In this document: positions 11,785 through 23,055 of the stretch, piece after piece
Layout of the letters: each line of letters opens with the position of its first letter
Position numbering within the stretch: the first letter of the stretch is position 1
Assembly (NCBI GenBank): GCA_017893485.1
Contig: CM030360.1
Location: forward strand, 16,973,971-17,037,970
Source: Hemerocallis citrina
Lineage: Eukaryota; Streptophyta; Magnoliopsida; Asparagales; Asphodelaceae
Length of the DNA: 64,000 nt
Direction of reading: 5' to 3'
Notes under the pieces: generated by a model
The model's input: only the letters and a program-made list of their open reading frames with translations
Database searches by the model: none
What the model was told of the DNA's origin: nothing
Translations under genes and position numbers: made by a program

Positions 11785-12040
11785 GATAGTCGACTGTCGC
11801 AATGGCCAGTCGATTGTCCTGCAAAAATCTGAAAACTCAAGAAAATCCATCACCCAGGACAGTGACAGTCGACTGTTGCAAATGGCCAATCGACTGTCCT
11901 ACGAAAATTCAAAACTCAAGAACCGACAGTCGACTGTCGACTTCAATTCAAAGATGAAGAAGTCGACTGTTATTGCAAACAAAATCCAAAATTCAATAAC
12001 TGACAGTCGACTGTTGACTTTAGTTCGGTCGACTGTCAAT
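11785..12040. repeat. Cluster of AGTCGACTGT palindromic words
   Basis: The palindromic core AGTCGACT recurs near 11788, 11868, 11928 and 12006, with partial GTCGACTG forms near 11961 and 12028 and mutated AGTCGATTGT/AATCGACTGT forms between. Stretches such as CAAAAATCTGAAAACTC repeat with them at about 75-80 bp, which suggests a decayed minisatellite. Confidence 0.6.
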
Positions 12041-12237
12041 TATAACAGGTTGCAAGTTTGAAATTCTATGCATGTTTTAAACTGATACATCGATAAATCT
12101 TTGTAAAATCAAAATTAACTTCCTGAGATGATCAAATGTAACTTGTATAGCATATAGGAGTTTATAAAACACATCAAAACCATATCAAATCCAAAAAAGG
12201 GTAGATTTTCACAAAATCTCTTCAAAATCAGCAAGGT

Positions 12238-12238
12238 A

Positions 12239-12285
<47 letters not shown>
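12238..12285. repeat. (AT)n microsatellite
   Basis: About 24 uninterrupted AT dinucleotides. Confidence 0.95.
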
Positions 12286-12287
<2 letters not shown>

Positions 12288-13599
12288 TAGGGTAAATAAG
12301 CATCAATTTAAACATCAAAATACATCAATTAGGCATAGTAAAATGTTTGGATTCAACATCAGCTCTAATACAAATCAGATCTCAATCAAAACTTGATAAA
12401 AATCATCAAATCAATTTCGGCAGTCTTCAAAACAGAAACATTTAGATCTTTGTATATATATGTGTATATATTGTCTATATATAGTGTTTAAGCATTTAGA
12501 ATCAGCATATAGGAGTAGTGTAGGGTTAAATTTAATCTCAGCACCAAAACAACTCAAGAATCAATCAAAAACTTCAAAACCCCACAAAATCCACTTTTCG
12601 GCTGATCACGGTCAGACCCGAAAACAACACCTCTTCAACACATCAAAAATTGATTTCATTAGATCCAAAAATCCTTCTACTTCTTCTTATACACATCTAC
12701 AACTAATTAGATTAATTTATCCATGGTTATGTGCAAATATAACATGTAAACAATCAAGTTTCATTCATCAAGACATCATGAACATTTTATGCTTATGTAC
12801 ACAATAAGGTTAAGTTTTAATCATTTTTATGCAATAATAAACATACAATTCATCTTATGCAAACAAATCGGCAAGATTATAATGCACAACAACATACCCA
12901 AGATTTCTATTAGGTTCCTTAACCGTCTCAAGTCATCAAATTAGGGTTTTATTCATCAATAGTATAGTTTTATGAAAAGATCCAATTTTTAGTTCTTATA
13001 CTCAACAAAATTCATTAAATCTTCATACCATCATCTAACATGCTTCCTAATAGATAAATCATTATATACAACATGCTTAGAACAATAAAAAAACAAACAC
13101 ATGTCACTCACCTTATTGAAGAATCAACCGAAGAAAAATAAAGAGAATAAGAAAATCCTTCATTTCATAAGAAAACCAAGATCCTCGCTTGAAACTCCAA
13201 AAAAATAATAATAAAGAAATCCTTTGTATTGTGCAGCAAAGAGACGGCTGCACCCACCTTTTATAGGCTGGAAATCCAAGTACTTAAGGTTTTGAATAAA
13301 TTTGTAAAATACCTCTTTTAAATATATTTTTACATATATAGATCATTATACTTGGAAATTAAATAAAAACAACTTAATTAAGACTTAAAAGCAAGAATAA
13401 TCCCTCTATTTGTCAGCCGGCACTGTTTTGAAAACCCAAAAAAGCAAAATTGCACTTTCGCCCCTCTAAGTGACAATTTTGCAAAAAGACCATTCTTTAT
13501 CAAAACTTGCAAAATAAACCAAATTTATTAAAACAAAAAGTAAACTCTTTACCTGTGAGTTGACTACGTATCATGCCAAGCCCAAAACACCCCTCTTGC

Positions 13600-13690
13600 A
13601 CAAAAGTGATAATTTTGCACTCCAAGTGGTAATTTTGCACAAAAGTGGTAACTTTTCACTCCAAGTGGTAATTTTGCACAAAAGTCCCTC
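13600..13690. repeat. Short tandem repeat of GGTAATTTTGCAC
   Basis: Alternating CTCCAAGTGGTAATTTTGCA and CAAAAGTGGTAAC words repeat over about 90 bp within the probable LTR. The reading frames opened here have no database-like character. Confidence 0.7.
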
Positions 13691-13927
13691 TTTTGTAATA
13701 TTTTTAAATTGGTCAAATAATTATCAAAAAAATCCAGAAAATTCAAAAATAATATATAATAATAAATAATGGGTTTCCCCAAAATAATTTTTGACTTTGA
13801 ACTTCCCAAGAAAATATTTGCACGTGTAAAAAAATAAATTTCAGAAAAATATTTATTAAATCACAAAAATCATTTTAATTCATTTATTAATCTTAAAAGC
13901 ATTATTTTAAAAATCTGGGGTATTACA

Positions 13928-15530
13928 TATAGGGTCAGGGTGAAAAACGTAACGACAGATATCTCCTTGAATGCCCACACTATAACGGCAGACAAAAGGT
14001 TGAATGCAGCCACTGTAACGCAGAAAAAACCATTTTTGCAGTTTAAAACATGAATAAATAGAAGACAAAACCGTTTTGTATTTATTTCGGCCATTACATA
14101 TCAGAAAAATAAATGCAAAATGAGGCTCTACACGGGGCAAGGTTTTAGTTTGTCCGGCAGCATTCGTGTCCGCAGGACATCGTGCGGGTGCAAACAGAGG
14201 GGCAGAGAAGAGAATCTGGTGTGTTTCATGAGGGGAGAATAAGCCTCTATTTATAGGGTCAGGGTGAAAAACGTAATGGCAGACTTCTTCTTGAATGCAC
14301 ATACAGTAACAACAGAAGAAATGTTGAATACAGCTACTGTAACGGCAAACAAAACCATTTCTGTATTTATTTCGGCCTTTACAGATCAGAAAACAAAAGC
14401 TTTAAGAGGCTCTGTACGGGGCGAGGTTTAGTTGTCAACACTTGGACCGTCTCAGCCACAACACCATTCTCCGATGAAGTTGTCATTTTGAATATGAAGA
14501 CACACAACACGAATGTAAATTTTCAGAATGAAAAAGAAAATAAAAGGAGTGCCTCAAAATCAAGAAAAAAAATCAGAAATGAAAAGTTGTTTTAAGTTTG
14601 TTACAATTTTTTGTTACAAAATTCTATGAAATAAAACCAAGTTTGATCTAGGAGGAGAACAAAAACAAACAAATTAAAAGGAAAATAAAAATAAAAAAAA
14701 TTACAAAACCAAACTGATTTGTGTCGAGGCTTGTGTATCACACAATCTCCTTAAAACATATTTACATCGTCTGGGTACTAGAGCTTACAGAGGTGTCCGT
14801 CTCTCAGGATGCAACGACAGTAGAGCATTGACGTAGGCACCACGCCACGCTCTCGAACTAAACAATGTTTGAATTCTACTATCGAACGACCGAACTAGAA
14901 GAACATAACAGAAAAGAGGGGCAGAGAAGAGTTTCTAGTGTGTTTCATGAGGGGAGAAGAGGCCTCTATTTATATGTTCATGGTGAAATACGTAACGACC
15001 GACATCTCCTTGAATGCACATACTGTAACGGCAGACAAAAGGTTGAATGCAGCCACTGTAACGTCGACAAAACTATTTCTGTAGTTTAAAATGTGAATAA
15101 ATAGCAGGCAAAACTGTTTCTGTATTTATTTTGGCTGTTACAGATCAGAAAAACAAAAGCAAAAAAAGGCTCTGCACGAGGCGAGGTTCAGTTGGTCCGG
15201 CGGCATTCGTGTCCGTAGGACGTCGTGTGGGTGCACACAAGAGGGGCAGATGAGAGTTTCTGGTGTCTTTCATGAGAGGATAAGAGGCCTCTATTTATAG
15301 GATCAGAGTGAAAAACGTAACGACAGACATCACCTTGAATGCACATACTATAACAACAGACAAAAGGTTGAATGTAGCCACTGTAACGGCCGAAAAAACC
15401 ATTTCTGTATTTATTTTGGCCATTACAGATCGGAAAAACAAAAGCTTTAAGAGGCTCTGCACGAGGCGGCGAGGTTCAGCTGGTCAAGTAGGTCAACCAC
15501 TCTCCAATGAGTCCAACTTCTATTAACTGG
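13928..15530 (+). repeat. Repeats of about 325 bp, four copies, promoter-like
   Basis: The block AGGGTCAGGGTGAAAAACGT followed by a CCTTGAATGC..ACTGTAACGGC segment starts at 13931, 14255, 14974 (variant) and 15299. The spacings are 324, 719 and 325 bp, so the middle gap holds about 394 bp of other sequence (roughly 14430-14850). The last three copies contain CATGAGGGGAGAATAAGCC-like sequence followed by CTATTTATA, a TATA-type box. No coding frame is credible. The layout suggests tandemly multiplied promoter/leader sequence of a retroelement, but I cannot name the family. Confidence 0.65.
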
Positions 15531-18255
15531 GTTAATGGGAAGGTGATAGAGGGTCAAATTCCGGATACTGATGGTTGGAAGCATTCTGTTAATTGGGTTT
15601 TCTTCTGATGAAGTTTTTAACTTGGTATGGGGATTTAGTTAGTTTTATCTAAGGCGAATGGTTCTCAATGTTATATTGATTAGAGTATGCATTGGTCATA
15701 TTGCATTTGGCAAACTAGATAATAAAATCATTAGAATTGACAATGTAAGTCATTTTGGGGGTCCTTTTCATCTTTGGTGGATTGGTCGTAGATCCTTCCT
15801 ATCTCTGTTTATGATACATGAATAATCATGTTAAGTATGGAAAAATGCTTATATATGTGGCCTTTTCTCTTCACCTTTTGGTATATCATTTTTACCTACA
15901 TATATATTGTTATCTCTCTTTGATGTTGGTCAGTTTGTTCTTTGATTTAGTTGATTTGTATTATTTTGGCTGCATTTTCTCAAGGTTGACTATATACCTT
16001 TGTGCACAAATATTTGGGATTACCTTCTTAAATTCCTATTTAGACTTCCATGGGATTGCTTTGCTTGATTAGCAAGAGACATGACATAGTTCATTAGGGA
16101 ACCTTAGTTTTAAATCATTTAATCAATTTTAATTGAATGTCGAATTTATGGAAATTGAAGGTTCTCTTCTACCTTGCAATTGGCATGTCACACCCTATCC
16201 ATTCTGCCTGCTTACAAACAAAGCCTGACATTGTTGCTCAACCTCTATTTTTAATGAAAAGTAATTTCAAAGTTATTTTGTGTAAATTCTATCATTTAAG
16301 CATGAAATATATTCTTAACCCATTTCATGAAATATGATCGATCAAGCAAGCTTCCTTGGGGAAATCTGATTTTAGGTTGCATCATCTAATGCTGTTGGGT
16401 GTGATCTAGGTTATAGGGTTTGGTAACTGGGAGCATGCATCTTAATTTAGATATTGACTACAACATGCGCTTATGTACAATCAATGTGATTAAATCTTAA
16501 TAGCCAATACCTGATGGATATGCTATGCCTCGATCGATACATCTCATTGTCATGATAGTCCCCATCAAAGGTAATTTGATACACTATGTTTGAATACAGT
16601 TAGTGACCACAAATAAGTCATACCAGTATTGGTATGCTTACGAAAGCAGACATACAACAAAAAGGCGGTCAACTGGCAAAGGAGAAAGCAACAATGACTT
16701 ACTGATCGACAGAAAGAAGCAAAGTCCAGCAAGCGGAAAAGACTAGCTCTCAAGAGAAAAGAACAAATACCAGGTGACGAGCAAGCACAAAAAGCTTACA
16801 ATTTTGAGAGAAAAAGCAAAAACGAAGGGAAGACAGGGAAATAAGGAAGTTATGTAGAAAAGGAGAGAGCAAATCAAAGTCTTAACCAACCAACTAAAAT
16901 GCTAAGCACTAATGCTCATCTCGTTCGGGCTCACCGACCTCCTCTTCGCACTGTTAAACTCTGAAGCGAAACTTCTATCATTATTATTTCCAACTTAAAG
17001 AATCTGGGACTTCCTTGAATGGTCTTTTCTCAGGAATTGGATAAAAGATTAGCTTGGCTTCAGTATGTCCATTGGTACTAGAGTCTTGCGAATTCAGTGG
17101 ATGTTTCCTTAAGTTACTTTTTTTCCTACATCAGCCTATGAGAAACAATGGAGAATTGGATGTGAATAGATTGAGCTCATTCACTTTGGTCTTCTTTGGA
17201 ACTGGAGTTTGTTGGATAAAGAATCTGGATCTAGGTTTCGCTTTGAGCACAAGGTAATAGAGTTTAGGCCAACACTAAAGGTAGAGTGAAAAATGCACTT
17301 CCTTACTGGTCTACCCTTACACTTTTGAGTTCATAATGAAATGAACTCTTAGATGAAGAGAAAACCTCCCAATCAGTGATCATAGGCAGTCAGGTTAGGC
17401 TGAAGTCTCGATCGAATTCCCTGCCTACTGATGAAGAAGCAGTGCACGCAGAAAGGGAGAGTGAGGTTGATCTATGCTAATACCAATATAGGCTCATAAT
17501 GCTTTAGGATGCAAGCATGCCCAGCGAGAAAAATCCCTGGGAGTTTCACTCATTGGAGGATAAACATTCCTTCCATTGGTAAATAATATCAGAGGGGTGG
17601 GTGATCCCGATTTGATCAACAGATGATAGGCTGTCCATTTCAGCAGAATTGTCATTTTCCTCGCAAGCAAGTCAAGGTCAATCAAATAAACATTTTTTCT
17701 GTTTATTCAGTCTACTATATGTGTTCTTTCTTTCTGTTTCATTTTAGGCACCTCTAGCAAGCATTTTAACAACCTTAATAGGAAATGGGACCACAAGCAC
17801 GGTTGTTTCAAAAGACGTTTTCGTTAAATCCACCTAGCAATATAACGAGAATTTGTTTGAAACTCTAAAAGGAAGTATCGTGAAGGAATACCTTTTTTGC
17901 TATATAACCAATACTGGATCTGATCCTGACTTTGAGGAAATGCGAAGACCAAATCATATATGTGTAGGCAGGCTAGCTGCCCTCATGTCCCATGAAATGA
18001 GTCGAGTCATGAGCTTGTGCTTGACTAAGAGGGGCAAGCGAGTAAGGCTTTGGGACAGAGGAGGAGTTAACATAAATATTTACCACTCAGATCATGTTGT
18101 TCAAATTACGGGTGAAGCATTTGCTTTCTATTATTCCACCAGTGTTTGTTCAGGGACAGAGGAGGTAGAGGTAATTAAAAGAGGGAAGAGCAGTAGTTGA
18201 GGTGCGTTCCAGTTCATACAATATTCCTATTAATTGGCCAGCATACCTAGCTAAT
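15531..18255. other. Unassigned sequence, no supported gene
   Basis: No terminal repeats, transposon proteins or RNA genes are recognisable. The part from about 16560 to 17700 has mixed, near-balanced base composition and words typical of plant organelle intergenic DNA, unlike the AT-rich DNA to its left. The longest frame (17853-18200, 115 codons, plus strand) is not a family I know; it has no clear domain and I do not call it a gene. Confidence 0.4.
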
Positions 18256-19422
18256 TGTTAGTGTATGCCCTAGAGGCCAGCCATATATTGATCTTACTAG
18301 TTTACATTGTATCACGTCATTTATTTCATATATGAGGCATTTTAGTTATAATGAAGTTTCTAAATGAACTTAATGAAGCCCTTAGAATAGTAAGTTCAAT
18401 ACCATGGGACATCAAGTGCATGACTTGAATGTGAGAGCCTATTGGTTAAAATCAGAACAATATTCTTAAATATCCCTAGTCAAGTATTATTGTGAATTAA
18501 GACAACAATAATACGTAGAGACCAGTATGTGCGTGGACTGATGACCATATCTCACGAGTCATGGATATGAGATATCAAGTCTTTATATGGGTACATATTA
18601 GAGTAATAATGTACTAAACTGACCCACTATGAGAATGCTGCATGGATCGTTACATGAGTGTCGTGAGTGATTCTCACAGTGACCATGGTGTACGTGGTCC
18701 TTTGACTTGAAGTCATTATGGTTCCCTACATAAGAAGTTATATGTTTTAATACCGTCAAACGTCGCCTGTGATAAGGTGATTATAAAGTCGACTATTGGA
18801 CATACTATGAATCATGCACAGGGATGTGAGTGACTTAGATAAGATTTTTCCCTCTTACATAACAGAAGCGATGTCTTCGGGCCCCTTGATTGAGTGAGAC
18901 TGTAAAATGCATGGTTGTTCTTAAATGAGTTAAAATAAGATATTGATCTCATTTGTTTTAATAAGTCTACTCAGACATCAAGAAACAAAAGATTGAACTA
19001 TACAACGGTGACACGCTCCATGCCTTCTGGTCAATTAAGATATCAGGACATAATGACTAGACTACATGGTAACATTGATCACGAATATGTTATGTCAAAT
19101 CACTGGCATTTCCGTTACTTGAGTAGTAGTGATTTATTGCTAGATACCGCTCGCTGTTTATAACACTAAAATAGGATTTTAGTATTACTGTCAACGTAAT
19201 GGGAACCTACTGGGTCACACATTTAAAATGGATCGAAATTGGGATTTAAATTCATAAAATGAATTTAATTGGGAATCCAAGTAAGATTTGGACTCCCAAT
19301 ATTGGTTGGACAATTAATTAGATTAAATGGTTCAACCAAAATTAGTAAGCGCACATATGAATCTGACCTAGGTTAGATCATGAGCCCGGCAACCCTACTA
19401 CTCTCGTAGGGTGGATTTCTAG

Positions 19423-19464
<42 letters not shown>

Positions 19465-19779
19465 TGTAACAAGAAAAGAAAATCCTAGTTGTCACAGATG
19501 GTAAGAAAAAGATAGGAAGAGTAACATCCGCTTCCCGCAGCTAGCACCGCGGAGTGAGGGGGAGCCCGATTTCTTTGTTCATTCGTGTAGATACTGTAGA
19601 GGCACCGCAACATTGCAGTGCTCGTGATTGGCATATTGTAGAGACAGTCGATCCATCGTTGAGGTAAAAACTTTTAATACGTTTTATGGTTTTTGCATGG
19701 ATCCATGGCTGGGTTTTGAATTTTTTTTAAATTTATTTCTGCAGCCTATTTACTCTGTGATAGACTTCAAAATCCAACA
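18256..19779 (+). repeat. Copia-type LTR, probably a solo LTR
   Basis: The segment starts TGTTAGTGTATGCCCTAGAGG and ends AAAATCCAACA, typical ends of plant Ty1/Copia LTRs. It contains a CCTTTGACTTGAAGTCATTATG stretch near 18701 of the kind seen in such LTRs and no coding frame. The flanking 5-mers are CTAAT on the left and CTCCA on the right, so no clean target duplication is visible. The assignment rests on the ends and on internal character only. No primer site or pol sequence follows on the right. A (GT)n tract sits inside. Confidence 0.55.
19425..19460. repeat. (GT)n microsatellite
   Basis: About 18 GT dinucleotides inside the Copia-type LTR. Confidence 0.95.
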
Positions 19780-22700
19780 CTCCATATGTAGCTCTTTTGG
19801 GATTGTACTAAAGCCACCATGGAAGGAAAGCAAGCAAGCTATGTGCCTGGGAAGAAAGAACTAATCAATCAGTCGATTATGACCTTCGCTACCTAATAAG
19901 CCATTAACGGGAACTCAACTAAGTGGGTGTTGCTTTCCAATTAGAGTAGTTGGTTGTTGTGCATTTGGAAAATGGGAGAGTTTATTACTCGTGGATCAGA
20001 GTAAGATTCTACAAGTGACTTTTAGTTTAAGGAAATACCTAGTTATAGGTATCATGTGAGGAGAGACCTAAGAAGTAGGTTTAGCTTCCTTTAAATACCA
20101 TTATCAGTTACCTTTACATAAGTTTCAAAGATAGGAGAATGAGATGACAGGCATGAACTGAAGTAATTCTACTTCGGGACAATGGGAAACTACTTTATCA
20201 ATTATGTGTCCTTATTTCTGAGCGAGTATTTGGATAGGATGGGACATGTAGTTCTCTGTGAGCAAGCTACTAGATAGCTGTACCAATACTAACCATCTAA
20301 TCTAGGAATTTCCTACTTGAAGAAGGCCTATATAGGTTGTTTCGACTTGCAACTCATTAGTCATCAATCGCAGCCTAAAAAGCAAACAATAGGCAATGTA
20401 GTAGGTATCCTCACCAATAAGTTGCCAACCAAAAGGTGCTTGTGGTAGACACTTTATGGTAGGAGAAACCAAATTTTGAACAACAATGGACGAGCACAGG
20501 TATATACGTTCGCGTGTTAGCGCAACCATTTTCTAGAATAATACAAATTTTGAACAGCAATGGACAAGCATAGGTATATACGTTCGTGTGTTAGCGCAAC
20601 CATTTTCTTGCTCGAGTGTGCGCTAGCTGGATTAGCATATTCTTCTTCTCCCTATGGTGGGTATTGTCTCCATTCAGAGTAAGGATCCTTTCTTGATTAT
20701 GCAGGATTGTCTTCTCCATCTCCGTTGGCATAATATTTCCTTGTTGGGATATTCCTCCTTTCGTCTTTCTAGCGTATGGTGAGAGCGTTCCCAAGTGAGG
20801 CGCTAGTGGAATTCGATTTTGTAGATCGTAGAGATTGTTCTTTCTTTCGGCTGGATAAGCGAAAACTGATATACAACAAGAGGGAAAGGCAAGAGAGTCT
20901 TTGCCTCCCAGTCAAATTCAATATTTGCTCAGTAGATCCCTCTCTTTCATCTAACCATACCCCCTATGGTATGTGGGCTCCTCCAGCTCAACTCATCACC
21001 TTTGAATTATTTTGCCCTATTTCAGTCCTAATGGAAAAGAGTCATTACCCGATTGTGACTTCCATCTCAACAACCCACTAGTATCTAGATTAAGTCACAG
21101 AATTAAACCATATCATCCATGATAGATAAGGAGAAGGGCTTTACAGAGCCTTATTGCAGTCATAACTCGTTGCAACCATGGTGGCTGACCAAAAGAGATT
21201 CGAGGAGAGGTCATTGATTCCTCGGGTCCCTTGATGATTCCTCCTGGATCAAGCTCAGTTGTACTCCTGCTACCATGATGGTACCAGTCCGGTGACTCCA
21301 CTGGTGCTTCTTGAGAACACCTTAGGTAGATGAGGGTATACATCGCGTTATTGATGTTGATAATACCATCATTGATGTTGGACCTTATTCCCGTCCTGGG
21401 AAGAGACCGAAAGATGATGCTGCTTTTGATGATGTGGTCAGGCATTATAGACCTGTATTTTACTTCGAACCATTCATTTTTTATCCGAGCCCGGGTATTT
21501 GGAAACTTTTTTTATCCAAAGATTCTATTCAAAATTCTTAGTAGCCTAGTTATGCATTTTATACTGTATTCGGCAAGTTCTTCCTCTTCATAGCAAGCTT
21601 CTTCTCTATGGAGCTTCAAATAAGGGGAATTCCCATACTACCTTATGTGCTTTGTTGTCATTTGGTCTATCAAAGAATGCCTCTAGTACACCCCCACCAC
21701 CCTAAATCCGTTGATTGAATGTGTCAAGCATGCATATTTCTGAAACCCTTTCACTTTAATTCATTGCCTTTAAGTACAAGTAACAATCAGTAATCTCTCT
21801 CTTTCAAACTTGCTCTCTTAAGTAAGGCAATTCAATTTCACTTTCATTTAAGAGACTAGCGAGCACAAATCCATCAAGACATCTTGACCGACGTCTTTGT
21901 GAACTTTAAGTGTCCACTGGACATTTGAAAGATTTTGAGATAGGGTTGGGGAGAGAGAGTGCTTTAGGGCGTACGTCTAGCTTTAGTCATGTCTCAGTCG
22001 GTTCGGTAGGCAAGTCAAGTTGGTAAGCCAAAAGTGTGTAAGGCAGTTCAGTGCAAGTGGTTCGCAGATAAAACCTTCCTCCTTCAACCCCTCTGCTCAT
22101 CACTTTCCTAAAATGATAGCCCCATAAGAGAATAGCACCTAAAAGGTAAGTTGCTTCAACTAATAAACATCACCATCAAGCAACAATCTTTTCCTAAAAT
22201 AAGATTAGTGGATGGAGCTGCTAGAATTATTGTTCTATCATTGAAGGCAGGAATCACAACCAGTTCTGTCTATGCGGTCACATCTCTCTTCTTCCCTTCC
22301 ATCCTCAAGTGAATGTGCTAAGGTAGGCCCTTTTCTCTTCTTCATATGCTCTTACCTGTTATGCGTGTTGGTAGCTAAGGGCGCATGCCCTATCAAGGGA
22401 TAGTGATTGGTTGTAGCGTGTTAGTTTGGTTGTCCTCATTCTAGTTGGTAGGCGTGCTAGTACACTTGCTTGAGGCAATGATTGCAATTAGAGGTGAGTG
22501 TAGTTCAGGTACGCTCTTTGTCTGTCTGAAGTGACACATGGTAGCTTGATGGGCTATTTGGGATGGTAGTATGATTGGTAACTGCATTAGTCTTTGGAAC
22601 TTTTGGTAGTTGTTGAACTTGTTAGCTTTCTTCTTCCTTGCCCTACGGCGGTAGTAACAATTAGTGGGTACTTTCCAAAGTGATATTAGTGCTATTCTGG

Positions 22701-23018
22701 CACTAATATCACACCCCACTTCCATCATTTTCAAGCTAGCTTAAGAGAGAGCTCGGATCAAAAGAAAAGTCACTCTCCTTATTCTTAGCTAATGGAATTG
22801 ATCACTCTTTCCTATCCACTTTGCCAAGGAGAGAGAACTATTAGATAACTCAATCTAGACAGAAAGGTAACAAAGTCTAGAGTTTTTTAAGGATCAAGCA
22901 ACCAAATAGTTCAGATTGCAGTCATTTAGCTTCAATTTCTTTTCAGTTTCACAAGCGGGTCTGCATGCAACAATAATAATGCTACCCACACCCTAATATA
23001 CTACCAATTTTACATACT
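19780..23018. other. Unassigned sequence, organelle-like in part
   Basis: No protein family is recognisable in either direction. A 75-bp stretch around 20445-20545 is partly duplicated at 20545-20605 (words ATTTTGAACA, CAATGGACGAGCA and TATATACGTTCG). Composition and vocabulary, for example runs such as AGCGAAAACTGATATACAAC and GAGGCGCTAGTGG, resemble plant mitochondrial spacer DNA. That is an impression and not a match. Confidence 0.35.
20445..20606. repeat. Direct duplication of about 75 bp
   Basis: The sequence AAATTTTGAACAACAATGGA followed by GAGCACAGGTATATACGTTC and CGCGTGTTAGCGCAACCATT at 20468-20531 recurs with few changes at 20548-20606. The pair is almost back to back. Confidence 0.8.
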
Positions 23019-23054
23019 CTTATGTGGCACTCCTAGTCAGCATTGCCACATAAG
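23019..23054. repeat. Perfect 10-bp inverted repeat (hairpin)
   Basis: CTTATGTGGC at 23019-23028 pairs exactly with GCCACATAAG at 23045-23054, leaving a 16-base loop. The right arm runs into the TAAGC target duplication of the adjacent Gypsy element. Before that insertion it continued into the arm now at 33847, so the hairpin probably belongs to the disrupted inverted-repeat element. Confidence 0.75.
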
Positions 23055-23055
23055 C
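23051..23055. repeat. Target-site duplication TAAGC (left)
   Basis: TAAGC directly precedes TGTAGCGCCCCG and is repeated exactly at 33847-33851 after the other LTR. Confidence 0.9.

Larger units (their letters stand above)
10813..13927 (-). repeat. Probable Gypsy LTR, minus strand (left limit unknown)
   Basis: The right edge, GGGGTATTACA ending at 13927, is on the minus strand TGTAATACCCC, the usual start of Tekay/Del-type chromovirus LTRs. About 660 bp inside there is a minus-strand CCTATAAAAGG box (13257-13267), the expected promoter position. The remainder is AT-rich, has no coding frame and ends against the TR-GAG insertion, so the true left limit and any duplication are not visible. The sequence includes a clustered AGTCGACTGT motif, an (AT)n tract and a short repeat of GGTAATTTTGCAC. 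Whether it is a solo LTR or part of a larger broken element cannot be told. Confidence 0.45.

Noticed and set aside
17853..18200. 115-codon frame possibly a small gene
   Set aside because: No recognised domain, no supporting promoter or splice context; left as unassigned.
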